From Paracoccaceae bacterium (lineage in GTDB: Bacteria; Pseudomonadota; Alphaproteobacteria; Rhodobacterales; Rhodobacteraceae): a stretch of DNA of 16,821 bases. Shown in pieces: positions 1 to 8,370 of this stretch. How positions within the stretch are numbered: the first letter of the stretch is position 1; each line of letters begins with the position of its first letter. The DNA is taken from assembly GCA_003561595.1 (NCBI GenBank), contig PWWF01000422.1, positions 1-16,821 of the forward strand. The letters run 5' to 3'. The notes beneath the pieces were generated by a model. The model was not told the origin of the DNA and did not search any database. It worked only from the letters and a program-made list of their open reading frames with translations. The translations under genes were made by a program, and so were the position numbers.

Positions 1-1015
<1,015 letters not shown>

Positions 1016-1037
1016 TCCGCGCTGAAGGGAGAGCCTG

Positions 1038-1433
1038 ATGGCCGACACGATGCAATTCGACCTGGTCAGCCCCGAGCGCAAGCTTGCCTCCGGGCCGGTG
1101 CGGGCCGTGCAGATCCCCGGTGCCGCCGGGGACCTGACCGCGATGCCCGATCATGCGCCGATGATCACGACCCTGCGCCCCGGCATTCTGGTGACCGAGG
1201 CGCCCGACGGCGCCACCCGCTATGTCGTCACCGGCGGCTTTGCCGAGATCACGCCCGAGGGGACATCGGTTCTGGCCGAACGCGCTTACGGCGCCGATGC
1301 CGAAGGCCGCGCCGCGCTGGAGGCGATCCTGGCCGAGACGCGCGACAAGGCCGCAACGCTCAGCGGCCCGGACAAGGATGTGCTGGACAAGACCGCCGAT
1401 GATCTGGCCCGCACGATCGAGACGATCAGCTGA
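1038..1433 (+). CDS. atpC: F1 ATP synthase epsilon subunit
   Basis: Epsilon subunit of the F1 central stalk, 131 aa. It couples gamma rotation to the c-ring and can inhibit ATP hydrolysis. The N-terminal beta-sandwich is recognisable from [20 protein letters not shown], the loop [22 protein letters not shown] and the following [23 protein letters not shown] helical C-terminal part runs from about residue 85 and is rich in Ala and acidic residues. The start ATG at 1038 has a good ribosome binding site (AAGGGAGAG, ending 5 bases upstream). It is the last gene of the atp operon and is closed by a hairpin terminator. Length fits short alphaproteobacterial epsilon subunits. Confidence 0.96.
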   Translation: MADTMQFDLVSPERKLASGPVRAVQIPGAAGDLTAMPDHAPMITTLRPGILVTEAPDGATRYVVTGGFAEITPEGTSVLAERAYGADAEGRAALEAILAETRDKAATLSGPDKDVLDKTADDLARTIETIS

Positions 1434-1461
1434 ACGGGTCCTTGAGCAGACGAAACTCCCC

Positions 1462-1489
1462 CACGCCCCGCTGACAGCAGCGGGGCGTG
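1462..1489 (+). terminator. Hairpin terminator between atpC and the convergent ceramidase-like gene
   Basis: Perfect 11-bp stem (1462-1472 with 1479-1489; CACGCCCCGCT pairs with AGCGGGGCGTG) and a 6-base loop. It lies 28 bases after the atpC stop and just before the stop of the convergent minus-strand gene. The T-run is weak on the plus strand (GTGTCATTT). On the minus strand the stem is followed by GGGAGTTTCG. It probably ends transcription from both sides. Confidence 0.75.
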
Positions 1490-1491
1490 TG

Positions 1492-2130
1492 TCATTTCAC
1501 AGCCCGCATGTGGCGGCAATAGACATGGATCATCCAGCCCAGCATCAGCGCATTCAGCAGGTGCCACATGAAATGCGTTCCGATGGGAAATACCGCGCAG
1601 ACGGCGTCATCGGCCATGCGAAAGCCCAGCGAGACGCAGAGTATCCCCGCCCCGATCAGCAATCCCTCCCCGGTCTTTGTCCGGCGCAGCCACAGGCCGT
1701 AGGCGGCGATCAGGGCGGCCACGCTGAAATAGGCCGCATTCGCCCCCAGCCCCGGCACCACCTGTCCCGCGCCCCATGAAAACAGCACCGTGTAGGGCAG
1801 GAACAGCCCCAGCGCGAGCGCGGCCCAGCGGGCTGGCACTGCCAGAAAGTCGCGCGTGGCCGCGAACAGATACAGCAGGATGAAGCCCAGAATCGGCAGC
1901 ACATCGGCCAGCCCCGCCCAGCGCGTGGCATGGGTGTGCCACAGGAACGACCCCAGCCCGATCACCGCCAGCACCACGGCCATCGCGCGCGCCAATGGCA
2001 GCCCCGCTGTCTGACGCCAGACCACCGCCGCCGCAATCACGAAGGCCGCGTTTGTCACGGCATTCACCGGCTCGGACCAATAGGCGAAATCCGTGCGCTC
2101 GCAATAGGCGATGACCTGTTCGCTCAGCAT
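1492..2130 (-). CDS. Ceramidase-like (CREST superfamily) integral membrane hydrolase
   Basis: A 212-aa multispanning membrane protein with about six to seven hydrophobic segments. The CREST-superfamily signature (alkaline ceramidases, PAQR and related enzymes) is visible: CE at residues 10-11, EPVNAVTN at 20-27, Ser61-x3-His65 in GSFLWHTH, Asp76 in GLADVLPI, and His186-x3-His190 in GTHFMWHLLNAL. Together these are the Ser/Asp/three-His set thought to bind zinc and cleave amide bonds in lipids. The best family match is the bacterial ceramidase domain (PF05875). The true substrate is unknown, and few bacteria of this type make ceramides, so another N-acyl lipid is possible. The start ATG overlaps the tadA stop (ATGCTGA), which suggests translational coupling; the ribosome site is weak. 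Confidence 0.85.
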   Translation of the reverse strand: MLSEQVIAYCERTDFAYWSEPVNAVTNAAFVIAAAVVWRQTAGLPLARAMAVVLAVIGLGSFLWHTHATRWAGLADVLPILGFILLYLFAATRDFLAVPARWAALALGLFLPYTVLFSWGAGQVVPGLGANAAYFSVAALIAAYGLWLRRTKTGEGLLIGAGILCVSLGFRMADDAVCAVFPIGTHFMWHLLNALMLGWMIHVYCRHMRAVK

Positions 2131-2591
2131 GGCCGCGCGCCCCGCAGCCCGGCGAAAAAGTCGCGCAAGAGCGCCTCGGCCTCTTGCGCGTCGATGCCGT
2201 CATAGATCTCGGGCACGTGGTGGCATTGCGGGTGGGCAAAGACGCGCGGCCCCTGCCCCACCCCGCCCGATTTCGGGTCCGCCGCCGCATAGTACAGCCG
2301 CCGCAGCCGGGCATGGGCGATGGCAGCGGCGCACATCGGGCAAGGCTCCAGCGTGACATGGATATCGCAGCCGGTCAGCCGCTCCTGCCCCAGCGCGGCA
2401 CAGGCGGCGCGGATGGCCAGCATCTCGGCATGGGCGGTGGGGTCGCGCAGCTCTCGGGTGCGGTTGCCTGCGGCGGCCAGCACCCTGCCCTGCGGGTCAG
2501 TGATGACCGCGCCCACAGGCACCTCTCCGCGCGCGGCGGCGGCGCGGGCCTCGGCCATGGCCTGGTGCATGTAAGAGCGAAAGCGCGTCAT
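2124..2591 (-). CDS. tadA: tRNA-specific adenosine deaminase
   Basis: Deaminates adenosine 34 to inosine in the anticodon of tRNA-Arg(ACG). It is a 155-aa zinc enzyme of the cytidine/deoxycytidylate deaminase fold. Zinc ligands and the catalytic glutamate are present: His54-Ala-Glu56 in TAHAEMLAI and Cys84-x2-Cys87 in [19 protein letters not shown] near residue 23 and the DPKSGG turn near residue 105 are typical of TadA. The ATG at 2589-2591 is used because the upstream sequence gives no better start. No clear Shine-Dalgarno is seen, and Met8 (2568-2570) is an alternative. It is divergent from hisA and overlaps the downstream CREST gene by 7 bases. Confidence 0.95.
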   Translation of the reverse strand: MTRFRSYMHQAMAEARAAAARGEVPVGAVITDPQGRVLAAAGNRTRELRDPTAHAEMLAIRAACAALGQERLTGCDIHVTLEPCPMCAAAIAHARLRRLYYAAADPKSGGVGQGPRVFAHPQCHHVPEIYDGIDAQEAEALLRDFFAGLRGARPC

Positions 2592-2713
2592 CGCGCGACG
2601 CTATCGCGGGGCTGGCCTTGGGCGCAAGCGCCAAGCGCGGGCGCGATCCGGGGTTTTCCTGCCCGCGCCCCCGCGCTAGAAGGCGCGCGATCCCCATGAG
2701 AAAGGCGCGCGTC

Positions 2714-3436
2714 ATGATCCTTTATCCTGCGATTGACCTGAAGGACGGCCAATGCGTGCGCCTGTACAAAGGCGCGATGGATCAGGCGACCGTGTTCAGC
2801 GACGCGCCCGCCGAACAGGCGCGCAGCTTTGCCGAACAGGGCGCGGAATGGCTGCATCTGGTCGATCTGAACGGCGCCTTTGCCGGCAACCCGGTCAATG
2901 CCGAGGCGGTCGAGGCCATCCTTGCGGCCGTCGACCTGCCCTGCCAGCTTGGCGGGGGCATCCGCGACATGGCCACGATCGAAAGCTGGCTGACCAGGGG
3001 GTTGCGCCGGGTGATCCTGGGCACTGTCGCTGTCGAAGCGCCCGATCTGGTGATGCAGGCCGCGCGGGCCTTTCCGGGACAGGTGGCCGTGGGGGTGGAT
3101 GCGCGCGAGGGCCGGGTGGCGACCCGAGGTTGGGCGGAAGAAACCGATATGGATGTGATCGATCTGGCGCGCCGGTTCGAGGATGCGGGCGTGGCCGCGC
3201 TGATCTACACCGATATCAACCGCGACGGCGCGATGCAGGGCCCGAATGTGGACGCCACAGCCGCGCTGGCGCGCGCGGTCAGCGTGCCGGTCATCGCCTC
3301 TGGCGGGGTGTCACGGCTGGAGGATCTGGTGGCGCTGCGCGATTGCGGCGCGCCGCTGGACGGGGCGATTTCGGGCCGGGCGCTTTATGACGGCAAGCTC
3401 GATCTGGCCGAGGCGCTGGCCGTCCTGCGCGGCTGA
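2714..3436 (+). CDS. hisA: Phosphoribosylformimino-AICAR phosphate isomerase (histidine biosynthesis)
   Basis: Catalyses the fourth step of histidine synthesis, the Amadori-type isomerisation of ProFAR to PRFAR. It is a 240-aa (beta/alpha)8 barrel. Catalytic Asp8 (PAIDLKDG) and Asp129 (VGVDAREG) are in their usual positions. Phosphate-binding loops [25 protein letters not shown] and [12 protein letters not shown] are present. The reading frame extends upstream to 2618, but homologues begin at M-I-L-Y-P-A-I-D. The ATG at 2714 has AAAGG eight bases upstream; an ATG at 2696 would add six residues without homology. No hisH, hisF or hisE lies next to it. Instead a repeat-bearing intergenic stretch begins four bases after the stop. 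Confidence 0.96.
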   Translation: MILYPAIDLKDGQCVRLYKGAMDQATVFSDAPAEQARSFAEQGAEWLHLVDLNGAFAGNPVNAEAVEAILAAVDLPCQLGGGIRDMATIESWLTRGLRRVILGTVAVEAPDLVMQAARAFPGQVAVGVDAREGRVATRGWAEETDMDVIDLARRFEDAGVAALIYTDINRDGAMQGPNVDATAALARAVSVPVIASGGVSRLEDLVALRDCGAPLDGAISGRALYDGKLDLAEALAVLRG

Positions 3437-3439
3437 GGG

Positions 3440-3504
3440 GGGCCGCAGACTGCGTCTGCGGTTCGGCATATGCGCACCGCAGCGCTTGTTCGGACCGGGG
3501 CGCG
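3440..3504 (+). repeat. 65-base direct repeat, copy 1
   Basis: Begins four bases after the hisA stop. It is identical over all 65 bases to 3638-3702, offset 198. Its first part is a palindrome: CCGCAGAC (3443-3450), loop TGC, GTCTGCGG (3454-3461). The remainder contains GGCATATGCGCACCGCAGCG. The hairpin may mark the hisA mRNA 3' end. The bases flanking the copy differ from those of copy 2, so the repeat limits are sharp. Confidence 0.95.
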
Positions 3505-3637
3505 GCTTGGTGCCGGGGCGTATCCGGAAGCCATGCGGAGTTTCATCGCCAACGCGTGCTGATGCGCGCGGCGTGCTGTGATGCGTTCCGACATGCTCGG
3601 TTTTGAAGAAGTGATCATGGGCAGGGTGGTTCGGCGC

Positions 3638-3702
3638 GGGCCGCAGACTGCGTCTGCGGTTCGGCATATGCGCACCGCAGCGCTTGTTCGGACCGGGGCG
3701 CG
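3638..3702 (+). repeat. 65-base direct repeat, copy 2
   Basis: Exact second copy of 3440-3504, in the same orientation, 133 bases further on. The hairpin is repeated at 3641-3659 (8-bp stem, 3-base loop). No transposase, terminal inverted repeat or target-site duplication accompanies it. The arrangement fits a REP-like intergenic repeat or the remains of a tandem duplication rather than an insertion sequence. Confidence 0.95.
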
Positions 3703-3843
3703 ACAGGCTGAGTTGGCACCATATCCCGTGGGTTGGTGCAGATCTCAGCCGGGAGTCGCGAATTTCGCCGCTTGCCGCGCATCAAGGTGGCAAAGCTGTC
3801 CAGGGCAACTGCGGTCTGCCGGTTGGCCCGATCCGCCCCGACC

Positions 3844-4527
3844 TCAGGCCATCAGGCGCGATGCCTCGCGCCGGGCGGGTTTGCTCAGCCCCTGCCCCGG
3901 CCCGTCGAGAAAGGCGCGCACGGCCTCGGGGTCGCGGCGCGACAGGTCGCGTAGCCACCATGCCACCGCTTTCTGGATGAACCGATCCCGGTCCGCCACA
4001 TATCCCGCCGCCCAGTCCAGCACCCGCGCGCGTATTTCCAGTTCCGCGGGCTTGGGATGCGCCAGCCGGGCATAGGGGAGCGTCATCACCAGCACCGCGC
4101 GCCGCACCCAGAGATTGGGGTCCTGCGTCCAGCCCGCGACCTCATCCAGCCTTGCGGGCACGGCCTGCAGGCGTTTGGCCCCGGCAATGGAGGCGTGATC
4201 GGCCAGCGCCCAGCTGTCGAATTGCGGAACCCAGCCCCCGATCATCTGCCACACAGCAGTATCATCGGGGCGGATGCGCGCCTGCGTCAGCAGTTTGGCG
4301 GCCAGGATGCGGCCCTCGTGAATATCGCTGTCCCAGAGTGCCTGCGCGGCATCCAGCCGCTGGGGCAAGGTCAGACTCCCGCGCAATTCGCGCGCGCGCT
4401 CATCCAGAACCTGCGCCGACACGCCCAGAAAGGGGCGCGCCGTCTTGTGATAGGCCGCCATCTCGGCGGCCTTGTCCGGCGCGCCCAGCGCGCGCAGCTC
4501 TGCCAGCAGGTCCGTGGCCGTGGTCAT
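3844..4527 (-). CDS. AlkD-like DNA alkylation repair protein (HEAT-like repeats)
   Basis: A 227-aa all-helical protein of the DNA alkylation repair family (PF08713). Members such as Bacillus cereus AlkD excise positively charged alkylated bases (N3-methyladenine, N7-methylguanine) without flipping them. Recognisable segments are YHKTARPFLGV (residues 26-36), LWDSDIHEGRILAAKLL (64-80), FDSWALADHAS (103-113), LWVRRAVL (139-146) and FIQKAVAWWLRDLSRRDPEAV (183-203). W106, D110, R142/R143 and W190/W191 sit where AlkD uses Trp109, Asp113, Arg148 and Trp187. Its ATG overlaps the glmS stop as ATGA, so it is the third gene of a glmU-glmS operon and probably translationally coupled. The biochemical role here is inferred from the family. 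Confidence 0.88.
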   Translation of the reverse strand: MTTATDLLAELRALGAPDKAAEMAAYHKTARPFLGVSAQVLDERARELRGSLTLPQRLDAAQALWDSDIHEGRILAAKLLTQARIRPDDTAVWQMIGGWVPQFDSWALADHASIAGAKRLQAVPARLDEVAGWTQDPNLWVRRAVLVMTLPYARLAHPKPAELEIRARVLDWAAGYVADRDRFIQKAVAWWLRDLSRRDPEAVRAFLDGPGQGLSKPARREASRLMA

Positions 4528-6341
4528 TCCACAGTCACGGATTTCGCCAGATTGCGCGGCTGGTCCACATCCGTGCCACGATGCAGCGCCGTGTGATAGG
4601 CGATCAACTGTGCGGGCACGGCATAGACCATGGGCGCGATCAGGTCAGGCACGCTGGGCATCTGCAACCGCCAGGGCACATCGCCCGCAGCCTCATGGCC
4701 GCGCGCATCCGAGATCAGCAGCACCTTGCCCTGCCGTGCCAGAACCTCCTGCATGTTCGACGCGGTCTTCTCGAAGAGCGCATCATGGGGCGCCATCACG
4801 ATCACGGGCATATCTTCGTCAATCAGCGCGATGGGGCCATGTTTCAACTCTCCCGCGGCATAGGCCTCGGCATGAATATAGCTGATTTCCTTGAGTTTCA
4901 GCGCCCCTTCCAGCGCCATCGGATACATCACGCCGCGCCCCAGAAACAGCACGTCGCGCGCCTTGGACAGCATCTCGGTCAGGCGGCGGATATCATCCTC
5001 GCGGTCCAGCGCCTGCGCGATATAGCCCGGTGCCGCGCGCAGATCATCCATCCGCGCGGCAAAGGCATCCGCATCCAGATGCCCGCGCGCGCGCCCGGCC
5101 TCCAGCGCCAGCACGGCCAGAACCTGCATCTGCGCCGTGAAAGCCTTGGTCGAGGCGACGCCGATTTCCGGCCCGGCATGGATGGGCAGCACCACATCGC
5201 TTTCGCGCGCGATGGACGATGTCGGCACATTCACGACTGACGCCACCTGCCCCACATGCGGGCGCACATGGCGCAGCGCGGCCAGCGTGTCGGCTGTCTC
5301 GCCCGACTGGCTGACGAAAATCGCCATATTGGCGCGGCCCAGAACCGGCTGGCGGTAGCGGAATTCCGAGGCGATATCCAGCTCCACCGGTATCCCGGCG
5401 AATTGCTCGAACCAGTATTTGGCGACCTGACAGGCGTAATAGGCCGTGCCGCAGGCCACAAGGATCAGCCGGTCGGCCTGTGCGAAATCCAGCCCTTCGG
5501 GCAGGGTGATCCCGCCTGCGCCCGGCCCTGAATAGGCGGCCATCGATGCCTGCAGGATCGCGGGCTGTTCGGCCATTTCCTTGGCCATGAAATGGCGGTG
5601 GCCGGATTTGTCCACCCGCGCCTGCGCTGCATTGATCCGCGTCAGCGGGCGGCTGGTCTGGTGATCCTCGGCATCGAAAATCTGCACGCCGTCGCGGGTC
5701 AGGATGGCCCAGTCGCCCTCTTCCAGATAGGTGATGCGATCCGTCATCTCGGCCAGCGCGATGGCATCTGACCCCAGATACATCTCGCCCGTGCCATGCC
5801 CGATGCACAGGGGCGAGCCACGGCGCGCACAGATGATCAGATCATCCTCGCCCTCGAACAGAAAGGCCAGCGCAAACGCCCCTTCCAGCCGCTTGAGCGT
5901 GGCGCGCGCGGCCTGAACCGGGGTCATGCCCTGCGACAGATACTGGCTGGCAAGCTGCACAACGGTTTCCGTGTCGGTCTCGCTGTCAAAGGCCACGCCC
6001 TGTTCGGTCAGTTCCTGACGCAGGGCGCGGAAATTCTCGATGATCCCGTTATGGACAACGGCAACCCGTCCGGCCTGATGCGGATGCGCATTGGCCACGG
6101 ATGGCCCGCCATGCGTGGCCCAGCGCGTGTGCCCGATGCCCGCGCGACCGGGCAGCGGCTGATGCACCAGCAGGTCGGACAGGTTGATCAGCTTGCCCAC
6201 CGCGCGCCGCCGGTCCAGCGTGCCATCGTTCACCGTGGCGATCCCGGCGGAATCATAGCCGCGATATTCCAGCCGCTTCAGCGCATCGTAAATGAGGGGC
6301 GAGACCTCGTGCTTGCCCAGAACACCAATAATTCCGCACAT
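4524..6341 (-). CDS. glmS: Glutamine-fructose-6-phosphate aminotransferase (isomerising)
   Basis: Makes glucosamine-6-phosphate from fructose-6-phosphate and glutamine, the first committed step to UDP-GlcNAc for peptidoglycan and lipid A. It has 605 aa. The N-terminal class II amidotransferase domain has Cys2 (exposed after Met removal), R73 in HTRWATHG, N98-G99 in HNGIIEN and D123 in SETDTE. Two SIS domains follow: the first has VACGTAYYA, SQSGETADT and STKAFTAQ; the second has LGRGVMYPMALEGALKLKEI and the AGELKHGPIALID loop. The end PRNLAKSVTVE is the standard C-terminus. It begins 6 bases after the glmU stop with AGAAGGA as ribosome site, so the two are co-transcribed. No glmS ribozyme is present, as expected outside Firmicutes. 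Confidence 0.97.
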   Translation of the reverse strand: MCGIIGVLGKHEVSPLIYDALKRLEYRGYDSAGIATVNDGTLDRRRAVGKLINLSDLLVHQPLPGRAGIGHTRWATHGGPSVANAHPHQAGRVAVVHNGIIENFRALRQELTEQGVAFDSETDTETVVQLASQYLSQGMTPVQAARATLKRLEGAFALAFLFEGEDDLIICARRGSPLCIGHGTGEMYLGSDAIALAEMTDRITYLEEGDWAILTRDGVQIFDAEDHQTSRPLTRINAAQARVDKSGHRHFMAKEMAEQPAILQASMAAYSGPGAGGITLPEGLDFAQADRLILVACGTAYYACQVAKYWFEQFAGIPVELDIASEFRYRQPVLGRANMAIFVSQSGETADTLAALRHVRPHVGQVASVVNVPTSSIARESDVVLPIHAGPEIGVASTKAFTAQMQVLAVLALEAGRARGHLDADAFAARMDDLRAAPGYIAQALDREDDIRRLTEMLSKARDVLFLGRGVMYPMALEGALKLKEISYIHAEAYAAGELKHGPIALIDEDMPVIVMAPHDALFEKTASNMQEVLARQGKVLLISDARGHEAAGDVPWRLQMPSVPDLIAPMVYAVPAQLIAYHTALHRGTDVDQPRNLAKSVTVE

Positions 6342-6347
6342 GCTGTT

Positions 6348-7697
6348 CTAATCCTTCTTGCCTGAAATCTTCGCGGCGCGCAGCCGGTCCATCAATCGCT
6401 TGCCCAGCCCCGGCTTTGTTTCCTGCCGCCCGCGCCCCAGCGCCAGCGCGCCATCGGGCACGTCCTGCGTGATGACCGAGCCCGAGCCGGTCAGCGCCTC
6501 TGCCCCCACGCGCACGGGTGCCACCAGCATGGTGGAGGAGCCGATGAACGCGCCCGCGCCAATCTCGGTGTGGTGCTTGAACACGCCGTCATAATTGCAG
6601 GTGACAGTTCCTGCGCCCAGATTGGCACCCGCGCCCACATGCGCATCGCCCACATAGGACAGGTGATTGACCTTGGCGCCCGCATCGATCTGCGCGGCCT
6701 TCACCTCGACGAAATTGCCGATGCGCACATCCTCGGCCAGTTCGGCACCGGGGCGCAGACGGGCATAGGGGCCGACAACGGCACCCTGGCTGACATGCGC
6801 CCCTTCCAGATGGCTGAAGGCGCGGATGGTCGCCCCGCTTTCGACTGTCACACCGGGGCCGAACACGACATAAGGTTCCACCACGCAGTCACGCCCGAGG
6901 GCCGTGTCCTGCGCGAAGATCACCGTGTCGGGCGCGGTAAGCGTCACACCGTTTTCCAGCGCCTCGGCGCGGGCGCGGGCCTGAAAGGCCGCTTCGGCCT
7001 GCGCCAGCTCGGCGCGGGTGTTGATGCCCAGCGTCTCGGCCTCGGCGCAGCGCACGACGCCCGCCGACAGACCGCGCGCGCGGGCCAGTGCGACGATATC
7101 GGTCAGGTAGTATTCGCCTGCCGCATTGTCATTGCCCACTGCGTCGATCAGGTCGAACATGAGCGCGCGGTCGGCGCAGATCACACCGCTGTTGCACAGC
7201 GTGATGGCGCGTTCCCTGGGTGTTGCGTCCTTGAACTCCACAATCCGCTCCAGCGTGTCGCCATCGGTGACCAGACGCCCGTAGCGGCCGGGATCGGCGG
7301 CGTCAAAGCCCAGCACGACGATGTCATGCGTGGCCCGCGCTGCCTGCATCTCCTCCAGCGTCTCGGGACGGATAAAGGGCGTGTCGCCATAGAGCACGAT
7401 GACATCGCCCGCCTGCCCCTCAAGCGCCGCGCGCGCCTGAAGGGCGGCATGGGCCGTGCCCTTCTGCTCGGGCTGGTGGGCGACCTGCGCGCTCTCATCC
7501 TCGGCCTCGACCACGCGCGCCACCTGCGCGCCGCCATGGCCCACCACGACCACGACACGCTCGGGCGACAGCGCGCGGCCTGCGCGCAGGGCATGTGTGA
7601 CCAAGGGCACGCCGGCCAGCAGATGCAGCACCTTGGGCAGGTCCGACTGCATGCGGCTGCCCTGCCCGGCGGCGAGAATGATCTGTGACACTGCCAT
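6348..7697 (-). CDS. glmU: Bifunctional GlcNAc-1-P uridylyltransferase / GlcN-1-P acetyltransferase
   Basis: Performs the last two steps to UDP-GlcNAc: acetylation of glucosamine-1-phosphate, then uridylylation. It has 449 aa. The N-terminal Rossmann-like pyrophosphorylase domain has LAAGQGSRMQSDLPKVLH with R15 and K22, QKGTAHA near 78-84, and the metal ligand D105 in YGDTPF. The C-terminal part is a left-handed beta-helix of hexapeptide repeats, with NHLSYVGDAHVGAGANLGAG carrying the catalytic His and TCNYDGVFKHHTEIG binding acetyl-CoA. It is the first gene of the glmU-glmS-alkD-like operon. The ATG at 7695-7697 is the conserved start, but its ribosome site is weak (CAGGTCAC). No phosphoglycolate phosphatase gene precedes it. 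Confidence 0.97.
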   Translation of the reverse strand: MAVSQIILAAGQGSRMQSDLPKVLHLLAGVPLVTHALRAGRALSPERVVVVVGHGGAQVARVVEAEDESAQVAHQPEQKGTAHAALQARAALEGQAGDVIVLYGDTPFIRPETLEEMQAARATHDIVVLGFDAADPGRYGRLVTDGDTLERIVEFKDATPRERAITLCNSGVICADRALMFDLIDAVGNDNAAGEYYLTDIVALARARGLSAGVVRCAEAETLGINTRAELAQAEAAFQARARAEALENGVTLTAPDTVIFAQDTALGRDCVVEPYVVFGPGVTVESGATIRAFSHLEGAHVSQGAVVGPYARLRPGAELAEDVRIGNFVEVKAAQIDAGAKVNHLSYVGDAHVGAGANLGAGTVTCNYDGVFKHHTEIGAGAFIGSSTMLVAPVRVGAEALTGSGSVITQDVPDGALALGRGRQETKPGLGKRLMDRLRAAKISGKKD

Positions 7698-7739
7698 CTG
7701 TGACCTGCTGTGTTATTTCCGTGTTGCCCAGCGTGATGC

Positions 7740-7759
7740 GCAGTTCCGGCCCGAACTGC
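7740..7759 (-). other. Inverted repeat in the glmU leader
   Basis: GCAGTTC and GAACTGC form a perfect 7-bp stem around a 6-base loop, 43 to 62 bases upstream of the glmU ATG on the minus strand. It could be an mRNA leader hairpin or an operator. No regulator was recognised. Confidence 0.4.
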
Positions 7760-7827
7760 AAGAGAACAAGGGGTCACAACTGATTTCAGCGCGTAATACT
7801 GCCCTCCGCTGGCGACGGATCGCGTAT

Positions 7828-7846
7828 CCGCGGGTGAAACCCGCGG
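7828..7846. other. Perfect 8-bp palindrome between glmU and the stress-protein genes
   Basis: CCGCGGGT (7828-7835), loop GAA, ACCCGCGG (7839-7846). It lies 16 bases upstream of the FNR-type box and has no T-run on either side. On the minus strand its surroundings resemble the 65-base repeat near hisA (GGGGCCGC-hairpin-ATACGCG-CCG-CAGCG), so it may be a member of the same intergenic repeat class. Confidence 0.5.
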
Positions 7847-7862
7847 CCCCCTTGCGAAGGAT

Positions 7863-7876
7863 TTGATTGAAATCAA
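7863..7876 (+). promoter_or_regulatory. FNR/FnrL-type binding site upstream of the stress-protein genes
   Basis: The sequence TTGATTGAAATCAA matches the FNR consensus TTGAT-N4-ATCAA at all ten defined positions. Its centre is 57 bases before the ATG of the first universal stress protein. If it acts as a class II activating site (centre at -41.5), transcription would start near 7911, just before the ribosome site. A convincing -10 element is not visible there (CAAATC at 7900-7905 at best). The glmU start is 166 bases away in the other direction. Low-oxygen activation of the stress-protein genes is inferred. Confidence 0.85.
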
Positions 7877-7926
7877 CGACAGTGCCGTGCACCCTGTGGC
7901 AAATCTCCCCGCAGGAGGACCCTGCC

Positions 7927-8340
7927 ATGTATGCCCGCATCATCGTTGCTGTCGATCTTGAACACCCGGCGCAGGCACGGGCGCTGCTGGCGCGCGCGAC
8001 GGGGCTTCTGGACGGGGGCGGTGAAATCCGGCTGGTCCATGTGCTTGAAAACGTGCCGGGATACATTGCCGCGGAACTGCCTGACGATCTGGCCGAACGC
8101 CGCCGCGCCGAGGCCGCGGTCGAGCTGCGCGCCATGATCGACCCCGCGCTTGAGCTGCGCATCGTCCATGACCTGCGCCGGGGCGCACCCGCGAAACAGA
8201 TCCTGCGCGCTGCCGAAGACAGCAATGCCGATCTGGTCATGATCGCCAGCCACAAGCCGGGCCTCGGCGATTATTTCATTGGCTCGACCGCGTCGCGCGT
8301 GATACGCCACGCGCAATGTTCCGTGCTGGTCGAGCGCTGA
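7927..8340 (+). CDS. Universal stress protein, UspF/UspG-like (first of three)
   Basis: A 137-aa single-domain UspA-superfamily protein: cytoplasmic, probably nucleotide-binding. MYARIIVAVDL starts the first beta strand, IRLVHVLENVPGYIA follows, and the C-terminal motif MIASHKPGLGDYFIGSTASRVIRHAQCSVLV (residues 105-135) is the phosphate-binding loop and dimer strand typical of UspF/UspG. The frame is open upstream to 7867, but the ATG at 7927 has a strong AGGAGG site and matches homologues. It is the first gene behind the FNR-type box, with a second paralogue 30 bases downstream. Members of this family are often induced at low oxygen or in stationary phase. The specific role here is unknown. 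Confidence 0.93.
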   Translation: MYARIIVAVDLEHPAQARALLARATGLLDGGGEIRLVHVLENVPGYIAAELPDDLAERRRAEAAVELRAMIDPALELRIVHDLRRGAPAKQILRAAEDSNADLVMIASHKPGLGDYFIGSTASRVIRHAQCSVLVER

Positions 8341-8370
8341 GTATCCGAAACTGAACACAGGAAGCAGACC

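Larger units (their letters stand above)
3437..3843. other. Gene-free stretch between hisA and the alkD-like gene
   Basis: These 407 bases contain no ORF that resembles a protein. The reading frames that cross the region change frame at the repeat copies and carry only repeat-derived peptide echoes (for example MPNRRRSLRP twice). The region holds two exact copies of a 65-base repeat and a 133-base unique spacer between them (3505-3637). The 141-base tail (3703-3843) shows only a weak GCACC/GGTGC inverted pair. No promoter, tRNA or terminator with a T-run was recognised. hisA and the alkD-like gene converge on it, so it must hold their 3' ends. Confidence 0.7.

Noticed and set aside
2617..2635. 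A GGCGC-AA-GCGCC inverted repeat between tadA and hisA as a regulatory hairpin
   Set aside because: The loop would be only two bases, and longer pairing requires a bulge; it is probably chance in GC-rich sequence.
3440..3702. The two 65-base repeats as a minimal CRISPR array or an IS end pair
   Set aside because: There are only two units with a 133-base spacer, no cas genes, no transposase, and the copies are in direct orientation.
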